A stretch of DNA of 17,399 nucleotides, taken from assembly GCA_944325235.1 (NCBI GenBank), contig CALUZE010000012.1, forward strand, positions 1-17,399. The letters are read 5' to 3'. The position numbers were made by a program, and so were the translations under genes. Below the pieces are notes generated by a model, which saw only the letters and a list, made by a program, of their open reading frames with translations, did not search any database and was not told where the DNA came from. Origin of the DNA: an uncultured Elusimicrobiales bacterium. GTDB lineage: Bacteria > Elusimicrobiota > Elusimicrobia > Elusimicrobiales > Elusimicrobiaceae. The number at the start of each line of letters is the position of its first letter. The first letter of the stretch is position 1. This document shows, one piece after another, positions 1 through 7,427 of the stretch.

Positions 1-305
1 GTGGGGAGGGGCAGTTCGGCCACTTTTACGGTGATACCGCTCTGCACGAGGGCATTGGCGGCAATATAGGCAAATTGTTTAGAGAAAAAGCGAGTATCAA
101 ACCCCACCAGTACGAGGGGCTTTTTGGGCTTTTTGCCTTGCTCGGCGCAGTGCTTGCGGTATCCTTCACCTTCAAAACCATAGAAGGGATGTTCCAAAAT
201 ATGTTCGGAAATCCCGTAAGCCAAACGTTGCACGGACTGGGCGGTGAGCCCGTCTGCAGTGACGGCCCGAAAGCCGGCGGTGCTAAACTTGATATCTTCA
301 CTCAT
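1..305 (-). CDS. Phosphoglucomutase/phosphomannomutase family, N-terminal part (cut by window edge)
   Basis: About 101 residues are visible. Reading the minus strand from the ATG at 305 gives MSEDIKFSTAGFRAVTADG, then a segment containing LVLVGFDTRFFSKQFAYIA and ending VKVAELPLP at the window edge. This matches the first domain of alpha-D-phosphohexomutases: a F-x-T-x-G-x-R type start, then the hGxDxR sugar-phosphate loop and the 'lPTP'-like end of the first Rossmann-like unit. The catalytic phosphoserine loop lies beyond the edge, so glucose versus mannose specificity cannot be judged. The family interconverts hexose 1- and 6-phosphates in the cytoplasm, feeding glycogen, cell-wall or LPS sugars. 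There is no Shine-Dalgarno before the ATG, and a perfect TATAAT lies 10 bases upstream, so the message is probably near-leaderless. It is divergent from rlmN. The longest minus-strand ORF overlapping this stretch is in another frame and is a shadow. Confidence 0.85.
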   Translation of the reverse strand, partial: MSEDIKFSTAGFRAVTADGLTAQSVQRLAYGISEHILEHPFYGFEGEGYRKHCAEQGKKPKKPLVLVGFDTRFFSKQFAYIAANALVQSGITVKVAELPLP

Positions 306-314
306 CGTGCTGGT

Positions 315-343
315 ATTATACTAAAAAACAGGGGTTTTTTCAC
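315..343 (-). promoter_or_regulatory. Promoter of the phosphohexomutase gene
   Basis: On the minus strand there is a perfect -10 TATAAT (320 to 315). A -35-like GTGAAA (343 to 338, 4 of 6 to consensus) lies 17 bases further upstream. The predicted transcription start is near 308, only 3 bases before the ATG at 305. Confidence 0.6.
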
Positions 344-390
344 GCGGGGGGAAAAAGGGGTATAAAAAGGAAAGAAGGCTTGCGGGAAAA

Positions 391-399
391 TGGTAAAAT
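391..399 (+). promoter_or_regulatory. Extended -10 promoter of the rlmN operon
   Basis: TGGTAAAAT is a TGn-extended -10 with 5 of 6 matches in the hexamer. No good -35 is seen. The predicted start near 406 leaves a leader of about 22 bases that includes the AAGGAAAG ribosome-binding site of rlmN. Confidence 0.4.
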
Positions 400-427
400 A
401 TATACACCCCATAATAAGGAAAGAAAA

Positions 428-1450
428 ATGAATTTTGAATCCGTAAAACAATACATCAAAAACGCCGGTCTGCCCAACTTCCGCATTGCGCAGGTGCAGG
501 AGGCTATTTTTAAAAAGGGTATTTCGTCGTGGGACGAAGCCACCACCCTGCCGGCTGCTTTGCGCGAACAGCTGAAAAAGGACTGCCCGATTTTAAGCTT
601 TGAAGTGACGGAAATCACCTGCTCCCGGCACGACAAAGTGGCCAAGGCCCTGCTGACGCTTAAAGACGGTTTTCGCATTGAAACGGTGCTGCTTAAGCCG
701 CAGGATTCCTGGAGCGTGTGCGTATCCAGCCAGGTGGGGTGCCCCTTGCGCTGTTCGTTTTGCAGTACGGGCAAAATGGGGTTTAAGCGCGATTTAACAC
801 AGGAAGAAATCACCGACCAGGTGCTGATGTGGTACCAATACGTCCGCCGCGAAAAACTGGGCGAACGGATTTCCAGCGTGGTGTTTATGGGGATGGGCGA
901 GCCGCTTTTAAACTATTTAAACGTGGTCAAAGCCGCGCACGATTTGTCCAACCCGGATTATTTAAACATCGGCGCGCGCCACATTTCCATTTCCACTTCC
1001 GGCATTGCCGACAAGCTGCACAAACTGGCGGTGGATTTGCCGCAGGCCAATTTGGCGGTGTCTTTGCACAATGCCGACAACGCCGAACGCAGCCAGCTGA
1101 TGCCGGTCAACCGCAAGTTTGATTTGGATGATTTGAAAAAAGCGCTGGAAGAATACATCGCTATGACGGGGCGCCAGGTGTTTTTGGAATACTCCGTGAT
1201 AGAAAACGTCAACAGCCGCCCGGAACACATCCGCAAATTGGCGGACTGGATTTACAGCATTAAAGACAATTATTTATTGCACGTCAATTTGATTGCGTGC
1301 AACCTGGGCCGCGGGGAAAAAACCAGCGACCACGTAGTAAAAGATTTTGCCGCCGGGCTGAAAGCCATGGGCATCGGCGTGACCATACGCAAAAGTATGG
1401 GCAACGACATTTTGGCCGCGTGCGGGCAATTAGTTTCGCAGCGGAAATAG
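428..1450 (+). CDS. rlmN: Dual-specificity rRNA/tRNA adenine-C2 methyltransferase RlmN
   Basis: A 340-residue radical-SAM enzyme that methylates C2 of A2503 in 23S rRNA and, in the family, A37 of some tRNAs. The radical-SAM cluster motif CPLRCSFC places cysteines at 105, 109 and 112. Cys98 (in VCVSSQVGC) sits seven residues before the cluster, matching E. coli Cys118. Cys332 (in ILAACGQL) matches the methyl-carrying E. coli Cys355. VVFMGMGEPLLN is the family GxGEP motif. Length fits the family. The start at 428 is chosen because AAGGAAAG lies just upstream; the in-frame extension to 380 has no such signal. It is the first gene of an operon: 8 bases separate its stop from the lipoprotein start. 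Confidence 0.96.
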   Translation: MNFESVKQYIKNAGLPNFRIAQVQEAIFKKGISSWDEATTLPAALREQLKKDCPILSFEVTEITCSRHDKVAKALLTLKDGFRIETVLLKPQDSWSVCVSSQVGCPLRCSFCSTGKMGFKRDLTQEEITDQVLMWYQYVRREKLGERISSVVFMGMGEPLLNYLNVVKAAHDLSNPDYLNIGARHISISTSGIADKLHKLAVDLPQANLAVSLHNADNAERSQLMPVNRKFDLDDLKKALEEYIAMTGRQVFLEYSVIENVNSRPEHIRKLADWIYSIKDNYLLHVNLIACNLGRGEKTSDHVVKDFAAGLKAMGIGVTIRKSMGNDILAACGQLVSQRK

Positions 1451-1458
1451 GAGGGAAT

Positions 1459-1896
1459 ATGAAAAAATTTTTAGGATGGGGCGTGCTGGCCCTTTTGCTA
1501 GTCGGGTGCGCCACGCTGGAACAAAGCAATTTGGATTGGATTCCGATCGGGCCGGATTTCCCGGCTACGAAAACCAAAGACGTGGAAATCGTGGGCAGCA
1601 AGAGCGAAATTACCCGCCCGTACGGCAACTTGGGTTTATTGCGCATTAAAAATTTGAAACCGGACCGGGACGTGCTGAAGATGGGGGTGGAAAAAGGCCG
1701 CCGGTTTGTGGCTTCTAAAGGGGCCGATGCTATGCTGATTGGCCAGTACAACAGCGCCGAAGACGGCGCCACCGACCCGCGCGTAACGCTGATTATCTAC
1801 GCCATCAAATACGTGGATAACCTGACGGAAGAAGACGAAAAAGCCATTGAAGATTTTAAAGTATTGGGGATTTTAAATGAATATTCTGGTAGCTAA
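1459..1896 (+). CDS. Small lipoprotein of unknown function
   Basis: 145 residues. The N-terminus MKKFLGWGVLALLLVGC is a lipoprotein signal peptide with lipobox LVGC, so Cys17 is the likely lipidated residue and the mature protein sits in the periplasm on a membrane. The mature part contains a DVEIVGSKSEI strand and a KGADAMLIGQY segment that recalls the small 'GADAV/I' lipoproteins found near the envelope in many Gram-negative bacteria, but I do not assign a named family. The start is set by GGAGGG 3 bases upstream, which overlaps the rlmN stop codon. The last 20 bases overlap the start of the next gene, indicating translational coupling. Confidence 0.85.
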   Translation: MKKFLGWGVLALLLVGCATLEQSNLDWIPIGPDFPATKTKDVEIVGSKSEITRPYGNLGLLRIKNLKPDRDVLKMGVEKGRRFVASKGADAMLIGQYNSAEDGATDPRVTLIIYAIKYVDNLTEEDEKAIEDFKVLGILNEYSGS

Positions 1897-3688
1897 AAGT
1901 ATTGCCGAAGCCGAACAATGGGCAGATGTTGCCGTAGTGGTGGACGTGCTGCGCACCAGCACGACGGCCTGCGCGCTTTTGCGCCGCGGGAAAAAAGAAG
2001 TGTTGGTGTTTGACGACCCGGCCCGCGCGGACGCTTTTTTGCAAACGCATTCCCAGTTTGAAGTGTACAGCGATGTATCGGTTACTTCGGCGCATAAGGA
2101 TAATTCTCCGCATTTGGCGTCCCGTTCCGAAGCGCGCACGCCGGCGTTGTTAATCTCCCACACGGGCACCAAAGCGATGCTCCGTTTGCAACAGGCTTCG
2201 CTGGTGTTGCTGGGGGGATTTTGCAATTTTGAAGCGCTGTGCAACGTGCTGTGGGAGCAAAACAAAGAAGTTCTGCTCATTCCGGCGGCGCTTTACGGTG
2301 TGTCGGACGATGTGGAAGACGGCTTGTGCGTCAGCGCGTTTAAAGATTATTTGCAGGGCATCGGCCGGCCGCAGAGCGCGATTGCGGAATTTCAAAACAC
2401 CTTGCGCTTTGTGGAATTTAAAAAACGGGGGCCCAAAACGGCCGATAAGGACGCTAAACTGGCGTTCCAGTTAAACAGCTTGCCGGTAGTACCGCAAATC
2501 AGCTATTCCAAAGAAGGCTACGGCGTCTGCCATTTGTTCGGGCAGCCGGCGCCGGCCCAATGGATGGGCACTCCTGCGGTGGCAGCGGAACCGACAAACC
2601 GTATGCCGCAAATGCCCGCAGACGAAACGCAGGACGCTGTGCCGCCCGCTGCTGTACCGGCGCCGGAAAAACCGGCCGCCAAAAGCAAAACGGCTGCGTC
2701 TACCCGCATTAAGAGCTTATTTAATGATATTTTAAAAGTCGTGAAAGAAGAAAAGCAAGAACTAGAGCAGGAGGCAGCTTCCTTGTTGAAAAAACAATCA
2801 ACCAAAACGCCGTCCGCTGAGGCGGAACCTCAATCGGACGATTTGCTGGATAAAGTGCTCAAACAATCTGCACCGGCGTCCAGCGTCCAGGCGAAACCCG
2901 AAGCCGACGAACCGAAAGAAGAAAAACGCATTTCGCTTTCGCCGGATAAAGTGGTGTCTTTGTCGGACGATAAAGAGGATGTCACTTTTTCCGAACCGCT
3001 TGTTGCGGGCGGTAAACGCAAGAAAAAAGCCATTGTGCTTTTTTCGGGCGGGTTGGATTCCACCACGTGCCTGTACTGGGCATTGGCGCACGGATACACG
3101 TGCGAGGCGTTGACGGTGTCCTACGGGCAGCGCCACGACCGCGAAGTGTTGGCCGCACAATTGATTGCGCGCAATTTGGGCGTAAAGCACCACTTGATTA
3201 CGCTGAACTTGCCGTGGTTGGACTGCTGTTCGCTCGTCAATAAAAATAAAGAGTTGCCGGACGTGGCGGTGGAAGATATCCCCAATGAGGGTATTCCTTC
3301 CACGTACGTGCCGGGGCGGAATTTGATGTTTTTGTCTATCGCGGGTTCGCTGTTAGACGCAGTAGGCGCGGACACAATTATCGCCGGTCCCAACGCGGTG
3401 GACTTTTCGGGCTATCCGGATTGCACGCCGGCGTTCTTTAAGGCCGCGGCCGCCGCGCTGAACCGCGGAACCAAAACGGGCGTGACCGAAGGAATTGAAG
3501 TGCTGGCCCCGCTGATGCGCCTGTCCAAGGCGGAAATCGTCAAACTGGGTGCCAAGCTGAAAGTGCCGTTTGAACTGACTTGGAGCTGCTACGCAGGCGG
3601 CAAAAAACCGTGCGGCCATTGCGATTCGTGCAAACTGCGCGCCAAAGGCTTTGCCGAAGCGGGCGTGCACGATACGTCGCTGGACTGA
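1877..3688 (+). CDS. queC: Fusion: ComB-like (2-phosphosulfolactate phosphatase family) domain + 7-cyano-7-deazaguanine synthase QueC
   Basis: 603 residues with two enzyme domains. Residues 1-225 resemble the ComB family: VVVDVLRTSTTACAL near the start, DNSPHLASR, SHTGTKAM in place of the usual TTNGTRAL, LLGGFCNFEAL, and DDVEDGLCVSAF with the conserved Glu-Asp. Residues 226-380 are a low-complexity Pro/Ala/Lys/Glu linker. Residues 385-603 are a complete QueC: PP-loop SGGLDS (390-395) and zinc ligands Cys571, Cys579, Cys582 and Cys585. QueC turns 7-carboxy-7-deazaguanine, ammonia and ATP into preQ0, the precursor of queuosine in tRNA. The substrate of the ComB-like half is unknown. There is no stop or frameshift between the halves. 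The start at 1877 overlaps the lipoprotein gene, and the next gene begins one base after the stop. Confidence 0.9.
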   Translation: MNILVAKSIAEAEQWADVAVVVDVLRTSTTACALLRRGKKEVLVFDDPARADAFLQTHSQFEVYSDVSVTSAHKDNSPHLASRSEARTPALLISHTGTKAMLRLQQASLVLLGGFCNFEALCNVLWEQNKEVLLIPAALYGVSDDVEDGLCVSAFKDYLQGIGRPQSAIAEFQNTLRFVEFKKRGPKTADKDAKLAFQLNSLPVVPQISYSKEGYGVCHLFGQPAPAQWMGTPAVAAEPTNRMPQMPADETQDAVPPAAVPAPEKPAAKSKTAASTRIKSLFNDILKVVKEEKQELEQEAASLLKKQSTKTPSAEAEPQSDDLLDKVLKQSAPASSVQAKPEADEPKEEKRISLSPDKVVSLSDDKEDVTFSEPLVAGGKRKKKAIVLFSGGLDSTTCLYWALAHGYTCEALTVSYGQRHDREVLAAQLIARNLGVKHHLITLNLPWLDCCSLVNKNKELPDVAVEDIPNEGIPSTYVPGRNLMFLSIAGSLLDAVGADTIIAGPNAVDFSGYPDCTPAFFKAAAAALNRGTKTGVTEGIEVLAPLMRLSKAEIVKLGAKLKVPFELTWSCYAGGKKPCGHCDSCKLRAKGFAEAGVHDTSLD

Positions 3689-3689
3689 T

Positions 3690-4025
3690 ATGTGGAAGTA
3701 TTATTTGTTCCTGGCCGGGGCCATCGTGTGCGAAATTGCCGGCACCAGCGCCCTGAAAGCCTCGCGCGGGTTTGCCGTGCCGGGCTGGGCGGTGCTGACG
3801 GCCGTGGCGTATGTGGGCTCTTTCTGGCTGTTGGGGCTTACGCTAAAGGGAATGTCCTTAGGGGTAGCGTATGCCATTTGGGCCGGAGTGGGAACCGTGT
3901 TGACGGCGGTGGCCGGATTTGTGCTTTTTAAAGAACGTCCGGATGCGGCGGCCCTGCTGGGGATGGCGCTGATTATCGCCGGCGTAACCGTGATGCATTT
4001 GTTTTCCAAAACGGTGGCGCATTAA
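3690..4025 (+). CDS. Small multidrug resistance (SMR, EmrE/Qac-like) transporter
   Basis: 111 residues with four hydrophobic helices, the normal SMR size. Glu15 in VCEIAGTSALKAS is the conserved membrane carboxylate of the family (Glu14 of EmrE). FWLLGLTLKGMSLGVAYAIWAGVG closely follows EmrE, including the Trp of AYAIW; it looks nearer to Qac/EmrE than to the guanidinium exporter Gdx/SugE. The family works as antiparallel or heteromeric dimers in the inner membrane, exchanging protons for cationic drugs or metabolites. No partner SMR gene is adjacent, so a homodimer is likely. The start at 3690 is preferred because it lies one base past the queC stop; the longer in-frame start at 3651 would overlap queC and add a charged tail. 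Confidence 0.9.
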   Translation: MWKYYLFLAGAIVCEIAGTSALKASRGFAVPGWAVLTAVAYVGSFWLLGLTLKGMSLGVAYAIWAGVGTVLTAVAGFVLFKERPDAAALLGMALIIAGVTVMHLFSKTVAH

Positions 4026-4034
4026 AGGAGAATT

Positions 4035-4526
4035 ATGAAAAAACTTATTTTGCCGTTACTGGTGTGCGGGGTAGTAAGCAGCAGTTTATGGGCGGCCGAA
4101 GCGGCGGCCCCGGCGGAACAAACCGCCCCCCAAAAAGCGGCCGTGGTGCAAGCGCAGCCGGCCAAAAAACTCACGCGGGCCGAACAGAAAAAAGCGTTTG
4201 AAGCCCGGCGCAAGCTGGTTAAAAAACTGGTCAAACAATACCGCAAAGCTTCCGACGCGGAAAAACCGGCCATCAAAGCCCAGCTGGCGCAAGTCGTGTC
4301 CGAAAGTGTGGACGCCAACTTTGCCTACGTAAAGGAACGCATCGCCGCCGAACGCGCCAATTTGGATAACTGGGAACAGAAAATCCGGGAAAGCGAAAAA
4401 GATTTGGACGCTTTAAAAGCCCGCCGCGTGGAAGAACTCCTGTCCGGCGAGGCACAGCGCAAGCATAAAGCCGCCCAAAAGGAATGGAAAAAGCAAATCA
4501 AAGAGGCGGAAAAACAAATCCAATAA
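4035..4526 (+). CDS. Secreted Ala/Lys/Glu-rich coiled-coil protein, unknown function
   Basis: 163 residues. MKKLILPLLVCGVVSSSLWA is a signal peptide with likely cleavage around the AAEA that follows. An Ala/Pro/Gln stretch comes next, then from about residue 45 to the end an almost uninterrupted charged helix rich in Lys, Glu, Ala and Arg with no Gly, predicted to be coiled coil. It is therefore probably a soluble periplasmic or peptidoglycan-facing helical protein. AGGAG 4 bases upstream sets the start. It is the last gene of the rlmN operon, 9 bases after the SMR gene, and is followed by a terminator. I recognise no named family. Confidence 0.75.
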   Translation: MKKLILPLLVCGVVSSSLWAAEAAAPAEQTAPQKAAVVQAQPAKKLTRAEQKKAFEARRKLVKKLVKQYRKASDAEKPAIKAQLAQVVSESVDANFAYVKERIAAERANLDNWEQKIRESEKDLDALKARRVEELLSGEAQRKHKAAQKEWKKQIKEAEKQIQ

Positions 4527-4549
4527 CTTTGGAGCCAAAGCTTACAAAC

Positions 4550-4576
4550 GCCCGGTCTGTCGGCCGGGCTTTTTTT
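4550..4576 (+). terminator. Rho-independent terminator of the rlmN operon
   Basis: GCCCGG (4550-4555) pairs with CCGGGC (4564-4569), followed by seven T. It lies 24 bases after the last stop codon of the operon. Confidence 0.85.
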
Positions 4577-4584
4577 GTGCGCTT

Positions 4585-4608
4585 AAAAAACCTTCCCGAA
4601 GGAAGGTT
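4585..4608 (-). terminator. Rho-independent terminator of the ACT-domain gene
   Basis: On the minus strand AACCTTCC and GGAAGGTT close a TTCG tetraloop with a C-G closing pair (a stable UUCG loop), followed by a T run. The last base of the ACT gene's stop codon is the first base of the stem. The reverse complement has an A run before the stem, so it could also back up the plus-strand terminator. Confidence 0.85.
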
Positions 4609-5018
4609 TAATCAAATAGTCCGGAAGATTCCAGCGCGTTTAGCGCTTTGGTGATATCGTTTACTACGATAATCCAGCGGGTGCTCGGGCCTGCGCCGGC
4701 GGTGCCGTAAATGGTGGTGATGTTGATGCCGTGGCCCGAAAGGACGGAGCCGATATCGCGCACCAGGCCAATGCGGTTGGGCGCATCCAGGCAGATGGCG
4801 TCCGTTTTCACGCTGGTAAAGCCGGCTTTGGTAAGCGCGTGGCTGATTTCTTCGTCGTATTTAACGGCTAAGCGCACAACGGCTGCGTCGTAGCGTACGT
4901 CCTGCGAGATGGCAATCACGTCCACATTCTCGCGCACGAACAGCTCGGCGAAGTTCTTCAGCGCGCCCGGTTCGTTAATCAGGAACACGCTGTACTGTTT
5001 TACTACACTGATAGCCAT
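4608..5018 (-). CDS. Stand-alone tandem ACT-domain protein
   Basis: 136 residues made of two ACT units and nothing else. The first (about 7-70) has VVKQYSVFLINEPGALKNF, the second (about 76-136) CLDAPNRIGLVRDIGSVLSG followed by GINITTIYGT. The 'x-N-x-P-G/N-x-L' turn and the later 'v-I' strand are typical of ACT folds that bind amino acids at subunit interfaces. No catalytic or DNA-binding domain is attached, so it is a sensor or a regulatory subunit acting on a partner. Such proteins are usually annotated only as amino-acid-binding. The start at 5018 has GGGG about 6 bases upstream. It has its own promoter, but could also be reached by read-through from the upstream phosphatase gene. Confidence 0.85.
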   Translation of the reverse strand: MAISVVKQYSVFLINEPGALKNFAELFVRENVDVIAISQDVRYDAAVVRLAVKYDEEISHALTKAGFTSVKTDAICLDAPNRIGLVRDIGSVLSGHGINITTIYGTAGAGPSTRWIIVVNDITKALNALESSGLFD

Positions 5019-5051
5019 TCAAACCCCTTTACAACAAAGTTCCTACTAAAA

Positions 5052-5080
5052 ATTATATCACACTGCCGCACAATCCCCAA
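5052..5080 (-). promoter_or_regulatory. Extended -10 promoter of the ACT-domain gene
   Basis: On the minus strand TGATATAAT (5060 to 5052) is a TGn-extended, perfect TATAAT. A weak -35 TTGGGG lies 17 bases upstream (5080 to 5075). The predicted start near 5045 leaves a leader of about 27 bases with a GGGG ribosome-binding site. Confidence 0.6.
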
Positions 5081-5094
5081 ACGGAGTTTGCTTT

Positions 5095-5892
5095 TCAGCG
5101 GGTTTTCGGGGCGGCCGTTTGGTGCAGCACCTTTAGCATTTGGGCGTGTATTTTGCCGTTGGTGGCCAGCAGCGTGCGGCCGTAGGCGGCGATATTTTTG
5201 TATTTTTTGCCGTCAAAGTCCGTCACTTTGCCGCCGGCTTCCTGCAAAATCAGTATGCCGGCGCTCACGTCCCACGGGTTGAGGGCGTCTTCCCAATAGC
5301 CGTCTGCGCGGCCGGCGGCCAGCCAGCACAGGTCCAGCGCGGCCGAACCCAGGCGGCGCACGTCGTGGCAGGCGTTTAAAAACGCGCCGAAGCGGTTGAG
5401 CAGCTGGGGCATACGCGTAAAGCGGTCGTACGGGAAACCGGTGATTAAAAGGGATTTTTCCAGGCGGGGGGTTTTGGAAACGTGGATTTTTTTGCCGTTT
5501 AAGGTGGCCCCTTTGCCTTTTTGCGCGAGGAATGTTTCCCCGGTGATCGGGTTGGCTACGCCGCCCAGCACCGGCTGGTTTTTGTAAAACAGTGCAATGG
5601 AAACGGAACATTGCGGAAACGTATGGGCAAAATTGGTGGTGCCGTCTATGGGGTCAATCACCCAGGTATAGTCCGAGCCGGTCTGCTTGGTGCCGTTTTC
5701 TTCGGCCAGGTAGTTGTGGGTCGGAAAGTTTTTGCGGATGAGGGATAAAATGGCTTTTTGGCTGGCTACGTCGGCCTTGGTGACCAGGTTGGCTTTGCCT
5801 TTCAGTTCGTAGCCCACTTTGCCAAAGCGGCGGCGCACAATGCGTACGGCCGCTTGCAGACATTGTTGAAGGACGTCAAATTCCTGTTTCAT
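5095..5892 (-). CDS. Inositol-monophosphatase-family phosphatase (SuhB-like)
   Basis: 265 residues, the usual length. Metal-binding motifs of the Mg-dependent, Li-sensitive phosphatase family are intact: LAEENG (Glu64, Glu65), WVIDPIDGTTNF (Asp80, Asp83, with GTT next) and NPWDVSAG (Asp208), followed by LILQEAGGKV. GSAALDLCWLAAGRADG also matches the SuhB/IMPase signature. Substrates in the family include inositol 1-phosphate, histidinol phosphate, fructose 1,6-bisphosphate and PAP, and sequence alone does not decide between them. Its ATG overlaps the TGA of the upstream nuclease-like gene (ATGA, 5889-5892), with GGAG 9 bases before it, so the two are translationally coupled. Confidence 0.93.
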   Translation of the reverse strand: MKQEFDVLQQCLQAAVRIVRRRFGKVGYELKGKANLVTKADVASQKAILSLIRKNFPTHNYLAEENGTKQTGSDYTWVIDPIDGTTNFAHTFPQCSVSIALFYKNQPVLGGVANPITGETFLAQKGKGATLNGKKIHVSKTPRLEKSLLITGFPYDRFTRMPQLLNRFGAFLNACHDVRRLGSAALDLCWLAAGRADGYWEDALNPWDVSAGILILQEAGGKVTDFDGKKYKNIAAYGRTLLATNGKIHAQMLKVLHQTAAPKTR

Positions 5893-7379
5893 CTTTTAAA
5901 CTCCAGCACTTCGGCGGCTTTGAGTTTGTTTTCCAAATCCAGCATGGCTTTGCAGTCGTCTTCGTTGTACATCAGCACCTTGGCCAACAGGTCGCTGTTG
6001 CCGGTTTTCAGCCAGTTGGTAAAATAGACCATACTGTCCATGGCGCCGCAGTCGTCCTGGCGCCAGTGGAACCCGAACGCGGGCGCGGCCGCTTTGAGCG
6101 AGAAGCTAGGCGCCGGCAGATAAAACTGCTTGTTGACGGCTACTTTTAAATCGTAACAAATGGCGCACAAGGCGTTTAGTTTGGCGGCGTCCTGCGGGTT
6201 TTTGGCGGCGAGGTTTTTCATCTTTTTCACCTCGTATTCCGTCCAATGGTACAGGGCCGTATCGGAAAAATCTTTTACGTAATCGTAGAATTGTTCAAAA
6301 ATTTTGATTTCTTCTTCCGGCGTTTTGGCCACAAAGCTGACGTATTTGTCCTGTTCTTTGTCCCAAATGCCAATCAGGTAGACAAAGGAAACATTGTCCT
6401 TGGTGAAGGTTTCGGTGGCTTCAAAATCAAAATACAAATTGTATTTTTTTACGGGCGGCGGAAAGTGCCCCGCTTCGCGCAGGACGGGTTTGTTGTGCAA
6501 ATAGGCCAGCGCATTATAATAGGAATCGGTGGCGTGGGGTTCTTCCAAAATGCCGCGCAGTTTTTCCAGGCTGGCGTGGGCTACGTCGTCGGTGGTGAAC
6601 ATGCCGTTTATTTTCAGGCACTGGCGCATTTCGGTATTTAGGCCGGGCAGCATCAGCAAGTCTTTGCTTTCGGCCACCACTTTGTTGGCGTAAATGCGCC
6701 ACGGGGACGAGGCCGCCTTGGGCGGTTTGTGCGCCTCGGGCTTGGCCAGCCCGTCGCGTATGGCGCGCCAAAAGGACAGTTCCCGCTCCAGCCGCTCCTG
6801 GTGGTCCCGGTAGGGCACGTCCAGGGTGCGGTCCTTTAAAAACACGCGGGTATCGGCCGGCGTGTACTGCTGGGTTTTGCCCAGCATATGGTTAAGCAGG
6901 CTGACCTGCAAGGCGTAGTGTTCTTTTAAATCGTGGGCGCGTTTAAATTGGTAAATGTGGTAGTGAAACGGGCCGAATGCGCTGGGGGCCGCGTCCGAGC
7001 GGACCAGCAGGTTCACGCTGCCGTAAGTGCTTTCGGGCAGGTTCCACAACAGTCCGTTGGCAATGGCGCTTTCGCCTTTGGCCATGGCGGACAACGTGTT
7101 TTTAAAACGTTCGGTTTCGTTTTCGCCCGATACAAACACCACGCCGGGAAATTCGTTTTTAATCCATTGGTCGCGGGTGTTGCGGTCGGTGCGGATTTTT
7201 AAATTTTCGTAACGGTTGGGTTCGGGCACGGCGGCTTCTTTGGGGGCGTGGAAGGAACACCAGATGCTGAACGGGTCCTCCAGCAGGGAAAACATTTTGG
7301 AAGCGTTAAAATCTTGTTTGCCGGGCGTGCGGCCGGCGGAAAGTGTATCAAATAAGGCTTGTATTTCGTTGTCTGTCAT
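5889..7379 (-). CDS. TM0106-type RecB-like nuclease with C-terminal RNase H-like (YprB) domain
   Basis: 496 residues in three parts. Residues about 25-185 resemble the PD-(D/E)XK RecB-like domain of the TM0106 family. Residues 241-277 are a helix-hairpin-helix region (LLMLPGLNTEMRQCLKINGM). Residues 313-490 are an RNase H-like exonuclease domain with FDFEAT (Asp318, Glu320), YHWTEYE (377-383) and the C-terminal YNEDDCKAM (Asp474/Asp475). The last domain keeps its acidic residues, but the first shows NLLV (Asn123) where families usually have DLLV, and QFK (144-146) instead of D/E-x-K, so it may have lost catalysis. The role in DNA or RNA processing is unknown. The start at 7379 is preferred; longer in-frame starts run into the divergent gene. 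It is coupled to the phosphatase downstream. Confidence 0.8.
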   Translation of the reverse strand: MTDNEIQALFDTLSAGRTPGKQDFNASKMFSLLEDPFSIWCSFHAPKEAAVPEPNRYENLKIRTDRNTRDQWIKNEFPGVVFVSGENETERFKNTLSAMAKGESAIANGLLWNLPESTYGSVNLLVRSDAAPSAFGPFHYHIYQFKRAHDLKEHYALQVSLLNHMLGKTQQYTPADTRVFLKDRTLDVPYRDHQERLERELSFWRAIRDGLAKPEAHKPPKAASSPWRIYANKVVAESKDLLMLPGLNTEMRQCLKINGMFTTDDVAHASLEKLRGILEEPHATDSYYNALAYLHNKPVLREAGHFPPPVKKYNLYFDFEATETFTKDNVSFVYLIGIWDKEQDKYVSFVAKTPEEEIKIFEQFYDYVKDFSDTALYHWTEYEVKKMKNLAAKNPQDAAKLNALCAICYDLKVAVNKQFYLPAPSFSLKAAAPAFGFHWRQDDCGAMDSMVYFTNWLKTGNSDLLAKVLMYNEDDCKAMLDLENKLKAAEVLEFKR

Positions 7380-7386
7380 TATAGAT

Positions 7387-7392
7387 ATTTTA
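7387..7392 (-). promoter_or_regulatory. Candidate -10 of the RecB-like gene
   Basis: TAAAAT on the minus strand (7392 to 7387) would put the transcription start at about 7380, one base before the ATG at 7379. No convincing -35 is visible. No Shine-Dalgarno precedes the ATG. Confidence 0.35.
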
Positions 7393-7427
7393 GCTTTTTT
7401 GGGCGGGGAATAAAAGGTGCAGGCGGC

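Noticed and set aside
26..301. Minus-strand ORF of 91 codons near the left edge
   Set aside because: It is in another frame than the phosphohexomutase, whose family motifs are clear; composition is Pro/Ser-rich and shadow-like.
4527..4540. CTTTGG-AG-CCAAAG inverted repeat just after the coiled-coil gene
   Set aside because: Stem is short and has no T tract; the true terminator is a few bases downstream.
5066..5094. Possible terminator after the inositol-monophosphatase-like gene
   Set aside because: CAAAC/GTTTG forms only a 5-bp stem with a 3-base loop and no T run on the minus strand, so it was not called.
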